From: Geomonas paludis
GTDB taxonomy: Bacteria; Desulfobacterota; Desulfuromonadia; Geobacterales; Geobacteraceae
Direction: 5' to 3'
Length of the DNA: 64,000 nucleotides
NCBI RefSeq assembly: GCF_014193585.1
Contig: NZ_BLXY01000003.1
Location: 248,001 to 312,000 of the forward strand
The notes beneath the pieces were generated by a model that did not search any database, was not told the DNA's origin, and saw only the letters and a program-made list of their open reading frames with translations. Positions 16,453 to 23,389 of this stretch are shown here, one piece after another. Position numbers and translations under genes: made by a program. Position 1 is the first letter of the stretch; each line of letters begins with the position of its first letter.

Positions 16453-17367
16453 CTATTGAAGAACGAACTCCTTGGTGGTGCGCACGCCGCCGTCTATGAG
16501 CGTCACGGTGTGGCCGGTGCGCGGCGCGGGAACCTGCGGCTTCGGGGCCGCCACTGCGCGCGGCTTCTTTACCACAGGACGTTTCGCGGCCACTTTGACT
16601 GGCTTGGGCGTGGGTGCTGGTGTCGGCGTCGCGGCAGTCGGCGGGGCTGAACCGGCCAGCACCTTGGCAATGGTCGCTCCCCTGGCGTCTGTCGGCCCGG
16701 AGTCCGCAATGTTCCTGAGCAGCAGTTGCAGCGTCCCCCTGCTGGCCCCAAGGACGAGCCGCTCCGAATCATCGGGGGTAACGTCCAGGGTGACGGTGGG
16801 AACGACGACAGGCTTCCCTTCCTTCTGTTCAGTGATTTGCCCGGTGGCCAGCACGGGTACATTCTGCAGGATGATCTTGCTGATTTTCTCGTTTTGGACG
16901 CCCGGAATTGGGGTGGTGAGAACAACATCTACGCGGTCGTTGGGGGTGATGAAACCGGCCACGCCGGCAACTTCGTTTACGGCGACCGTTACGGCGCGGT
17001 GCCCCAGAGGGATGATATAGGTCATGAACCCAGCCCCCTGCCCCCCCGCCTTGGGTTTGAGCTTTTGTTCCGTCACGGCATCCCCCTTGGAGATGGGGCG
17101 GATGGCGACGCGCCCGACCAGGGGCTTGGGATTGAGGGAACTCCCCGGGGGAATGCTGTCCTTGGGCCAGGAGGTCACCTTCAGCTGAGGCTCGCTGATC
17201 GTCGCGCCGATGGGTATATCAGTCGCCGCGACGACGATCTGCTGTGGCTGAACCGCCTTGGTCTTGTCCATCTCCCCCTGCAGGTAGTGGAAGGTGAGCC
17301 AAGCAGCAATCCCTGCAAATACCAGAGCAAGAATCGCCACGACGATCACTGCCTTGGGTCGAGTCAT
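16453..17367 (-). CDS. rcpC: Flp pilus assembly protein RcpC (CpaB)
   Basis: A 304-residue protein with one N-terminal membrane span (residues 6-28), an SAF domain (about 45-110: V-V-A-A-T-D-I-P-I-G-A-T-I), and the RcpC/CpaB domain (G-H-R-A-V-T-V-A-V-N-E-V-A-G-V-A-G-F-I). An Ala/Pro/Lys-rich tail (about 235-285) contains A-A-P-T-P-A-P-T-P-K and is probably disordered. The family works in the periplasm beside the secretin, possibly touching peptidoglycan. The start is ATG at 17367, with GGAGG five bases upstream; a longer in-frame start has no binding site. It lies between tadE and rcpA in the same direction. Confidence 0.92.
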   Translation of the reverse strand: MTRPKAVIVVAILALVFAGIAAWLTFHYLQGEMDKTKAVQPQQIVVAATDIPIGATISEPQLKVTSWPKDSIPPGSSLNPKPLVGRVAIRPISKGDAVTEQKLKPKAGGQGAGFMTYIIPLGHRAVTVAVNEVAGVAGFITPNDRVDVVLTTPIPGVQNEKISKIILQNVPVLATGQITEQKEGKPVVVPTVTLDVTPDDSERLVLGASRGTLQLLLRNIADSGPTDARGATIAKVLAGSAPPTAATPTPAPTPKPVKVAAKRPVVKKPRAVAAPKPQVPAPRTGHTVTLIDGGVRTTKEFVLQ

Positions 17368-17390
17368 AGCACCTCCTGAAATAGCCAAAA

Positions 17391-17867
17391 CTATTCATAA
17401 CGCATTGAAGCTTCAGCCGTGATCCGGTTCGTGATGGGGATCAGTAGAGGGAGCACGGCTTCGAACTTGTCCCACCTCAGGGTGATGGTAACGCTGTCGC
17501 CGGAGCTAAGGCCAGCCGGAGCAGCCAGTTCGGTGTATGCGATATCCACCACGACCTCGTTTTTCGGAATGCCTGCAAAGAGCGAGCTGCAGATGCTGCG
17601 GTACACCGCTCCGTTCGAGGCTGCGTATTCGCTGTCGGTGCAACTCATGGTATGGGTGACGCCAGTGGCCGCCATGCCGTCGGGATGGAGGGTGGCATCG
17701 AATCTGGGAGTAACGGCTGCGGCGCGGGCACCCGCCCGGGCGGCGTTGTTGATAGTGTTCTTCAGATAAAGAAAGCGGCCGAACTCAAAAAGCCCCATGA
17801 TCAACAGTATCAACAAAGGGAGAATTATTGCTGTCTCAACAATGGCCTGGCCTTTTTGATCTTTCAT
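17391..17867 (-). CDS. tadE: TadE-type minor pseudopilin
   Basis: A 158-residue protein with the prepilin-like head M-K-D-Q-K-G then Q-A-I-V-E-T-A-I-I-L-P-L-L, where G6 precedes the cleavage site and Glu lies at mature position 5. One hydrophobic helix follows, then the TadE signature G-R-F-L-Y-L-K-N-T-I-N-N-A-A-R-A-G-A-R. The remainder is a periplasmic domain of about 110 residues. TadE is a low-abundance pseudopilin required for Flp pilus assembly. It is the first gene after the pilin genes, separated by about 190 AT-rich bases holding a hairpin, so its expression may be lower than that of the pilins. Confidence 0.9.
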   Translation of the reverse strand: MKDQKGQAIVETAIILPLLILLIMGLFEFGRFLYLKNTINNAARAGARAAAVTPRFDATLHPDGMAATGVTHTMSCTDSEYAASNGAVYRSICSSLFAGIPKNEVVVDIAYTELAAPAGLSSGDSVTITLRWDKFEAVLPLLIPITNRITAEASMRYE

Positions 17868-17975
17868 TATTTTTTCCTAAACTATTATGTCGACTGCTAT
17901 AACACTATTGGTATTCTTTTATACAAACTCACACAGTTGTCAAGAACTCTAATAGAAAAAAAGGAGAATCTTAGC

Positions 17976-17999
17976 CCTGAAAGAAGCCAACCTTTCAGG
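17976..17999 (-). terminator. Hairpin downstream of the pilin genes, possible partial terminator
   Basis: On the minus strand CCTGAAAG pairs perfectly with CTTTCAGG around an eight-base loop. A run of eight T follows about 14 bases further on, so this is not a textbook intrinsic terminator. Its place, after the second pilin and before tadE, fits a 3' stabiliser or attenuator that lets pilin messages exceed those of the assembly genes. The rest of the gap from 17868 to 18058 is AT-rich. It holds a TTGACA (17943 to 17938) followed after only 14 bases by TATAAA, which is too close for a convincing promoter. Confidence 0.45.
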
Positions 18000-18058
18000 A
18001 AAAAGATCCTCCTTGTAAAATTCAAAAACTACTGCCAAGGAATGCCGAAGCGGACAGG

Positions 18059-18256
18059 TTACTGCGTCAGTGCGCTATTCACCGTGCTGAAGGCTTCACA
18101 GGTCTTGCCACCCAATGCCGTCATTATGACGATAACAACGATGGCGATCAGGACGAGGATGAGGGCGTACTCCACAAGCCCCTGCCCCTTCTGGCTTTTC
18201 AGGTTTTCAACGCCGGCAAGCAGGTTAAGATAAACCATTTTGATCCAGTCACTCAT
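18059..18256 (-). CDS. flp: Flp-type pilin, second copy
   Basis: A 65-residue prepilin starting M-S-D-W-I-K, with GGAG upstream of ATG at 18256. A 24-residue leader ends in Q-K-G; TadV/PilD-type cleavage after this Gly gives a mature pilin of 41 residues beginning Q-G-L-V-E-Y-A-L, with the required Glu at position 5 and Tyr at 6. The remainder is a single hydrophobic helix and a short polar tail with one Cys. It is the structural subunit of the Tad (Flp) pilus or a minor pilin. It follows the other pilin by about 60 bases. The two share the Q-G-L-V-E-Y-A-L processing region but differ in tails. Confidence 0.93.
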   Translation of the reverse strand: MSDWIKMVYLNLLAGVENLKSQKGQGLVEYALILVLIAIVVIVIMTALGGKTCEAFSTVNSALTQ

Positions 18257-18315
18257 GACACGTCTCCTTTTTTTGATTGAGATCCGCCCCGCATGGCAAA
18301 GGCGGCGATGCAGAA

Positions 18316-18510
18316 TCATTTACCGGCGTTTTGAACCCCGGAGTTAATCGTCTCATAGGTGTTGTTGAGCTGCCGGCCAAAGGCCACCAGCATCAAGAAG
18401 ATCACCATAGCTATCAGCACCAGCAACAGCGCGTACTCCACGAGCCCCTGCCCTCTACGATCAGCCAGCTTGGAACCGAGAAAAATTGGAATTATTTTAG
18501 CTTTAGCCAT
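18316..18510 (-). CDS. flp: Flp-type pilin, first copy
   Basis: A 64-residue prepilin starting M-A-K-A-K-I-I-P-I-F. The leader ends D-R-R-G; cleavage there gives a 44-residue mature pilin beginning Q-G-L-V-E-Y-A-L-L-L, with Glu at position 5, followed by one hydrophobic helix and the tail Q-L-N-N-T-Y-E-T-I-N-S-G. It is the first gene of the tad run, nearest the sigma-54-type promoter at 18700-18716. That site would give a leader RNA of roughly 180 bases. Which of the two pilins is the major fibre subunit cannot be told from sequence. Confidence 0.93.
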   Translation of the reverse strand: MAKAKIIPIFLGSKLADRRGQGLVEYALLLVLIAMVIFLMLVAFGRQLNNTYETINSGVQNAGK

Positions 18511-18699
18511 AAAGGATCACGGTCTTACCCTCTGAGGACACAGCGCATGGTCCGGAAAATTTATATTTAAATTATTAACCGTTGTCAATTCCACTATTAA
18601 CCACAAACGGTATTAGAGTTCTATAATTTTCAATATACACAATGACATTAAATTAGATATTTATAATAGAAGGCTGTTGCTCTAGTTCAGTAAATGATC

Positions 18700-18716
18700 A
18701 GCACAATGCGTGCCGC
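18700..18716 (-). promoter_or_regulatory. Sigma-54 (-24/-12) promoter for the flp-tad genes
   Basis: Reading the minus strand, CGGCACGCATTGTGCT matches the sigma-54 consensus TGGCACG-N4-TTGCT. GG and GC are spaced exactly by ten bases and only two consensus positions differ. It points toward the first pilin gene. The activator for such promoters is encoded immediately upstream, and a phased repeat array lies 100-150 bases upstream. The gap 18511-18886 otherwise holds AT-rich leader DNA (18540-18700) and that array. Confidence 0.7.
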
Positions 18717-18813
18717 ACCTCCTTCAAGTAAGAAAGATTTTGTTAGTTCCATCTGATTACGGGAAATTAGAGATCGGTTGGGCTGACACGGGGCTGCGGG
18801 GCGCGACCGGAAA

Positions 18814-18865
18814 GTGTCAGGGAGGTGTAAATGAAGTGTAAAGCTGACTGTAAAGGAGGTGTAAA
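18814..18865. promoter_or_regulatory. Five phased GTGTAAA-type repeats, putative enhancer (UAS) for the flp promoter
   Basis: Direct repeats start at 18814 (GTGTCAG), 18825 (GTGTAAA), 18836 (GTGTAAA), 18848 (CTGTAAA) and 18859 (GTGTAAA). The spacing is 11, 11, 12 and 11 bases, one DNA turn each. A reversed CTGACAC lies at 18783. The array is 100-150 bases upstream of the -24/-12 promoter, the usual place for bacterial enhancer-binding proteins, and directly after the gene of such a protein. Similar CTGACAG/CTGACAC words occur at 20422 and 20454 in front of the activator gene. Confidence 0.6.
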
Positions 18866-18886
18866 GCAGATGCGGAGCCCGGCGGG

Positions 18887-20356
18887 TTATTTCATGTCGT
18901 CCCTGCTGATTCCGTGTTTCTTGATCAGGGCGTACATGCTGGGACGGCTGATGTTCAACTGGCGGGCAGCCCGGGCGATGACGTAATCGTTTTGCTCCAG
19001 CACCTGGATGACGTACTCCTTCTGGGATGACCCCGGCCTGGAGACCGGCTCGGGCACCGGTGCGGGGATGCCGTCCTGGTCCAGCTCCATGCACTCAGGG
19101 TCGATCACCCTCCCCGTGGCCATCAGGAATCCCCTCCTCACCTTGTTCTCCAGTTCACGGACGTTGCCGGGCCAGGCGTGGCTGCGGATGGCGTCCAGGG
19201 CCTCCTCGGAAAATTGCATGGAGCGGTTTTCGCTGCAGGAGAATTTATCCAGGAAGTACCGGGCCAGCCGCACCTTGTCCTCTCCCCGCTCGCGCAGGGG
19301 GGGGAGCTTGATGGTGAAGGAGTTGAGCCGGTAGAAGAGGTCGGTGCGGAAATGTCCCTGGCCGATGGCACGTTGCAGATCGCAGTTGGTGGCGGCCACG
19401 ATCCTCACGTCGATCTTTTTGGAGTGCGCGGAACCAACCGGCTGGACCAGCCTGTCCTCGAGAAAGCGCAACAGTTTCGCCTGCAGGCTGGCGGGGAGGT
19501 CTCCGATCTCGTCCAGAAACAGGGTGCCGCCGTCGGCTGACTCGAATTTACCCTTCTTGGTGGCGTAGGCCCCGGTGAACGCCCCCTTTTCGTACCCGAA
19601 CAGTTCGGCCTCGAGCAGGGTTTCGGGAATGGCGGCGCAGTTGACGGCGACGAAGGGGCCGTCCCTGCGCGTAGAGAGCTGGTGCAGGGACCTCGCGGTC
19701 AGTTCCTTGCCGGTCCCGCTCTCCCCCAGAAGGAGCACGCTCATTTCGGTGGGAGCCACCTTCCTGATCATGGAGAACACGGAGAGCATCCCCTCCGAGG
19801 TGCCGACGAACTCCTTGTCCGGGGAGCGGTGCTGGATCTTCAGCAATTTGGAGTCTACGAACTGGATGATCTTCTGGATGTGCTCGAGGTTGAGCCGGCT
19901 GAGACGGATGTTGAGGCGCTGGGCGAAGGTGTTTTCGATGTGCCGTTCGAGGTAGTTGTTTTTGGCAAAGTTGAGGTAGAGGTTGCACTTGTCGCAGGAC
20001 CCTTCGCGGGAGTCGTCGGGGTGGCCGCAGTAGGGACAGGAATCGGTCTGGGGAAGGCTGTCCCTGACGTGTTCCCACAGGGCCTGCATGGTGTCGTGGT
20101 CGGAGTAGAACAGACGGACTGCGGCACCTCCCTGCCCCTGCCGCACCAGCTTGGCCAAGAGCTCCACCTCGCCCTTGCCGGGAATGACCGGCTTAATGGC
20201 GAAAATTTCGCTCAGCTGTGTGGAAAGGCCGACCACCAGGGCGCCGCTCAGGCTGAGTTCCGTGACGGTCACCTGCTCTTCCGGCCTGTCTTCCCGTGCG
20301 ATGTAGCAAACAGTGGAGTCAAGATGCGTGCGGACTCTGACATCAAGTCTACCCAT
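18887..20356 (-). CDS. Sigma-54-dependent activator with PilZ-like and zinc-ribbon N-terminus
   Basis: A 489-residue protein. Residues 1-95 resemble a PilZ domain: R-L-D-V-R (3-7, an RxxxR pattern) and E-L-S-L-S-G (33-38, close to D/NxSxxG), so c-di-GMP binding is possible. A zinc ribbon follows with C-P-Y-C (107, 110) and C-D-K-C (121, 124). The AAA+ core runs about 180-410: Walker A G-E-S-G-T-G-K-E (211-218), the sigma-54 contact loop G-A-F-T-G-A (258-263), Walker B L-D-E-I-G (281). A Fis-type helix-turn-helix closes the protein (about 450-489). The start is ATG at 20356 after GGGAGG; a GTG nine codons earlier lacks a binding site. It faces the flp-tad genes in the same direction and probably activates them. 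A response-regulator receiver is absent. Confidence 0.9.
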   Translation of the reverse strand: MGRLDVRVRTHLDSTVCYIAREDRPEEQVTVTELSLSGALVVGLSTQLSEIFAIKPVIPGKGEVELLAKLVRQGQGGAAVRLFYSDHDTMQALWEHVRDSLPQTDSCPYCGHPDDSREGSCDKCNLYLNFAKNNYLERHIENTFAQRLNIRLSRLNLEHIQKIIQFVDSKLLKIQHRSPDKEFVGTSEGMLSVFSMIRKVAPTEMSVLLLGESGTGKELTARSLHQLSTRRDGPFVAVNCAAIPETLLEAELFGYEKGAFTGAYATKKGKFESADGGTLFLDEIGDLPASLQAKLLRFLEDRLVQPVGSAHSKKIDVRIVAATNCDLQRAIGQGHFRTDLFYRLNSFTIKLPPLRERGEDKVRLARYFLDKFSCSENRSMQFSEEALDAIRSHAWPGNVRELENKVRRGFLMATGRVIDPECMELDQDGIPAPVPEPVSRPGSSQKEYVIQVLEQNDYVIARAARQLNISRPSMYALIKKHGISRDDMK

Positions 20357-20545
20357 GCTGCCTCCCAAGAGAATCAGCGACACCGCTGGACTCTTTAGTT
20401 AAAATGTGACAATACTATAATCTGACAGCAGGCCGGAAACAAGGACAACATTTCTGACACAACCTGTATATGGGTTCTTTACATGGCGAAGTTTTGAGGT
20501 AAATCTTACCACCAAACCGCGCTTATGACAGTCATGGGGGAAACA

Positions 20546-21955
20546 ATGTTCATTCTCGGTGAGAAGCTGGTTAAGGAAAACATCATTACCCAGGCGCAAC
20601 TTGACGAGGCACTGGAGCGGCAGCGCCGGCTGGGAGGGCGGCTCGGGCACAACCTGGTGGCCCTGGGACACGTCACCGAACAGGACATTAAGAAGCAGTA
20701 CCAGCGAAATCCCCCACCCCCAAAATGCGTGGAGGATACCGGGCTCGACCTCTCCTTCATTACCGACCTGGTCCTGAAGCACATCGTTTTCATGGGGGAG
20801 TTCCGCATGGGGGACGTCGTGGAGCGGATCAAGCTCCCCATGACCATCGTGAACCGGGCGCTGGAAATCCTGAAGCGGGAGAAGTTCGTCGAGATCAAGG
20901 GGGCCACGAGCTACGCTTCGGCCACCTACACCTTCAAGGTCACCGAATCCGGACAAAAGCGCAGCCTCGAGTTGATGGACCTGTGCCGCTACGCCGGGCC
21001 GGCGCCGGTCACCCTGGACGAGTACCAGACCATGGTGGAACTGCAGACCGTGAAGTGCGTGACCATCAGTGACGAGACGCTGCGGGACGCCTTTTCCCAC
21101 CTGGTGTGCCGGGAGGACCTGTTCCGCCGCCTGGGGCCGGCCATCACGTCGGGGAAGACCGTGTTCATCTACGGTCCTCCCGGCAACGGCAAGACGGCGA
21201 TCGCCGAGGCGGTGGGGCGCGTCCCGACCGACTTCGTCTACGTACCCTACGCCATCGACGTCGGCGGCCAGATCATCAGCGTCTTCGACCCGGTGAACCA
21301 CATCCCGGTCCCCCCTACCCTGCTTGCCGAGAACGTGGACCAGCGCTGGGTGCTGGTACGCAGGCCGGTGGTCATGGTGGGGGGAGAACTGACCATGAGG
21401 ATGCTCGACCTCGACTTCAACCGCATCTCGAAATACTACGAGGCCTCGCTGCAACTGAAGGCCAACAACGGCATCTTCATCCTGGACGACTTCGGCAGGC
21501 AGCAGATCGAGCCCCGCGACATCCTGAACCGCTGGATCGTCCCCCTGGACCGGCACATCGACTTCATGACCCTGCACACCGGGATGAAGTTCGCCGTCCC
21601 CTTCGACATGCTGGTCATCTTCGCCACCAACCTCGAGCCGACCGAGTTGCTGGACGAGGCCTTCCTGCGCAGGATCAGGTACAAGGTGGAGATCGACCGC
21701 CCCACTGAACAGGAGTACGGCAGGATCTTCAAGCTGGTCTGCAGCGCCAACGAGGTCCCCTTCTGCCAGGAGGCGTATGACTACCTGATGAGTTACTGCT
21801 ACAAGAAGTACGGCGCGATCCCGAACGCGTGTCACCCGCGCGATCTCATAGAACAGATTATTGTCGAATCCCGCTATAACAACCAGCCGGCTCGACTGAC
21901 AAAGGAAAGTATTGAGATGGCATGTTCCAATTATTTTGTTAAAATGGAGGCATGA
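20546..21955 (+). CDS. AAA-type ATPase with N-terminal MshEN/GspE-N-like domain
   Basis: About 469 residues from ATG at 20546, which has GGGGG upstream; earlier in-frame ATGs at 20525 and 20534 are possible. Residues 1-50 (M-F-I-L-G-E-K-L-V, then L-G-G-R-L-G-H-N-L-V) match the MshEN/type II secretion ATPase N-terminal module, some of which bind c-di-GMP. A winged-helix-like middle (about 70-130) follows. The ATPase core has Walker A G-P-P-G-N-G-K-T (210-217), Walker B I-F-I-L-D-D-F-G and sensor 1 F-A-T-N-L. It is a MoxR-like/DnaA-like AAA protein, not a secretion ATPase. It is divergent from the sigma-54 activator, and its role is unknown; regulation or remodelling of the pilus is a guess from position. 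Confidence 0.75.
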   Translation: MFILGEKLVKENIITQAQLDEALERQRRLGGRLGHNLVALGHVTEQDIKKQYQRNPPPPKCVEDTGLDLSFITDLVLKHIVFMGEFRMGDVVERIKLPMTIVNRALEILKREKFVEIKGATSYASATYTFKVTESGQKRSLELMDLCRYAGPAPVTLDEYQTMVELQTVKCVTISDETLRDAFSHLVCREDLFRRLGPAITSGKTVFIYGPPGNGKTAIAEAVGRVPTDFVYVPYAIDVGGQIISVFDPVNHIPVPPTLLAENVDQRWVLVRRPVVMVGGELTMRMLDLDFNRISKYYEASLQLKANNGIFILDDFGRQQIEPRDILNRWIVPLDRHIDFMTLHTGMKFAVPFDMLVIFATNLEPTELLDEAFLRRIRYKVEIDRPTEQEYGRIFKLVCSANEVPFCQEAYDYLMSYCYKKYGAIPNACHPRDLIEQIIVESRYNNQPARLTKESIEMACSNYFVKMEA

Positions 21956-22129
21956 CGCAGGTCGTTTGCACTGCCGGTCTGTCTGCAAGCGGCACCGCGA
22001 TGTTGTTTTGTAACAGTCCTGGAGGGATTCGGAACACGGCAGTTGGCATCCAATGTTCATTCACACCGATCCGGTTGTCCATGCCATGCGATTTCGTATG
22101 AGAGGATGCCACCCGCGGGGGAGAGAACG

Positions 22130-22327
22130 ATGCTGATACGCGTGGTGTACGATGAGTTCCAGAGCGCAAAGGTGCACGACTACCTGCTCGACTCCCTGAT
22201 CATGCAGCGCAAGATCGTGGGGTTCTTCCGCTCCGACGGCTACGTCCGCATCGGCCAGGATCGGGTGCGCGGCACGGGCGGCAGCTACGTCGGCCATGAC
22301 CGCAGGCGCGCGTTGAAGGCGGCGTAG
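22130..22327 (+). CDS. Small conserved protein of the Geobacter GSU3473 type
   Basis: A 65-residue protein starting M-L-I-R-V-V-Y-D-E-F; GGGGGAG precedes ATG at 22130, while in-frame upstream codons lack a site. The body K-V-H-D-Y-L-L-D-S-L-I, K-I-V-G-F-F-R-S-D-G-Y-V-R-I-G, and the end V-R-G-T-G-G-S-Y-V-G-H-D-R-R-R match a small family I associate with Geobacter genomes (GSU3473-like). Function is unknown. It is single, 175 bases after the AAA gene, in the same direction. The S-D-G-Y-V-R-I-G segment suggests a small beta-fold. Assignment rests on recall of the family pattern, not on a search. Confidence 0.7.
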   Translation: MLIRVVYDEFQSAKVHDYLLDSLIMQRKIVGFFRSDGYVRIGQDRVRGTGGSYVGHDRRRALKAA

Positions 22328-22562
22328 GCGCCACGGGATTGTTTTCCGCAGCGCCCCCGCTTCCGGCACTGTCTCCCGGCAGATGCCACCCCTGAGTTAT
22401 TGCCCAGGTCCTTACCCGCTACACCGCTCCTAACCATCCACCCGGTTCACCTTCCCTTCCGCCCCCCCCGAGCGCCCCTGAGATTTTCTCTCTGTCCTTT
22501 TTGCAGCCCCTCCCGCATGCCCCGCATCTTTTCCCTGATTGCCCCTTTTTTTGTCGCCATCG

Positions 22563-22598
22563 TTGACACCTCAACAAACCCCGCTAAATTTGATCAAA
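22563..22598 (+). promoter_or_regulatory. Candidate sigma-70 promoter with overlapping palindrome ahead of the eCIS genes
   Basis: TTGACA at 22563 is followed after 16 bases by TAAATT (four of six matches to TATAAT). A 10-base palindrome, TTTGATCAAA (22589-22598), overlaps the expected start point and could be an operator. It lies 115 bases before the first eCIS gene in a 378-base gap. The 5' half of this gap (22328-22560) is C-rich with no gene or clear signal. Confidence 0.4.
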
Positions 22599-22705
22599 CT
22601 AATTATATTTCACCAATCCATTATCTCATTATTGCGGATGCAGGGCTGTCGGGACGTGTACAGACAGAGCCGGCCTTTGCCCAGACCGGATATGACGAGA
22701 GAACC

Positions 22706-23341
22706 ATGATCTCCCACGCACTCACCATTGTAATGAATGAGCTGAACAAGCATCTTCATGATGTCTACAACTCGGTGGACGCGGTCGGTCTTGGCAATGT
22801 CTCCGACATCTTCACGGCCGGAGGGGGCGGCGGCAACGTATCCCGGGACAAGCTGTACCTTTCCGCGGTCAACGTGAAAGAAGAGAAGACGCTGAAAAAC
22901 CTCCCCAATTACGTGCGCGACGAAGCGGCGCTTAAGGCGAGCTACCAGAACCCGCCGGTATTCCTCAACTTCCTGATCCTGATGACTGCCACCCATTCCG
23001 GCTACGTCGACGCCCTCTCGGTACTTTCCCGCGCCATCCGGTTTTTCCAGTTCAAAAACGTCTTCACCGAGACCACGGTCGACCCGGCCTCGATAACCAC
23101 GTCCAGCGTCCCGATCAACCCCCTGGACCAGTTGCAGTCCTTCAAACTGATCTTCGACATCTATTCGCCCACCCTGGAGGAGGTGAACCACCTCTGGGGC
23201 ACCCTGGGCGGCAAGCAGTACCCCTTTGTCCTCTACGTCATGCGCATGCTCGACCTGAAATTCAGCTTCGTGGAGAAGGAGGAGAGCCTGATCCTCGAGG
23301 TGGACCGCAACATCCATCACAAACCGGCGGTGACGGTATAA
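22706..23341 (+). CDS. eCIS cap/tail-terminator protein (DUF4255, Afp16/Pvc16)
   Basis: A 211-residue protein starting M-I-S-H-A-L-T-I-V-M-N-E-L-N. The family pattern is clear: V-S-R-D-K-L-Y-L-S-A-V-N-V-K-E-E-K-T-L, then P-P-V-F-L-N-F-L-I-L, Y-V-D-A-L-S-V-L-S, F-F-Q, and K-L-I-F-D-I-Y-S-P-T-L-E-E-V-N-H-L-W-G-T-L-G-G. Pvc16_N/DUF4255 proteins terminate the inner tube and sheath at the distal end of Afp and PVC particles. An open frame continues upstream, but its residues lack family similarity. It is the first gene of the eCIS run, as in many environmental loci, and is followed 48 bases later by the sheath. Confidence 0.92.
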   Translation: MISHALTIVMNELNKHLHDVYNSVDAVGLGNVSDIFTAGGGGGNVSRDKLYLSAVNVKEEKTLKNLPNYVRDEAALKASYQNPPVFLNFLILMTATHSGYVDALSVLSRAIRFFQFKNVFTETTVDPASITTSSVPINPLDQLQSFKLIFDIYSPTLEEVNHLWGTLGGKQYPFVLYVMRMLDLKFSFVEKEESLILEVDRNIHHKPAVTV

Positions 23342-23389
23342 CCCATAGGCGATCTACAACACGGTGAGCTCAAAAGGAGGGAGACGAAA

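Noticed and set aside
17918-17943. TTGACA and TATAAA upstream of tadE as a promoter
   Set aside because: The spacer is only 14 bases, too short for a normal sigma-70 promoter.
20399-22060. 553-codon minus-strand open frame
   Set aside because: It lies antisense to the AAA ATPase gene with intact Walker motifs; high-GC codon bias keeps the opposite frame open.
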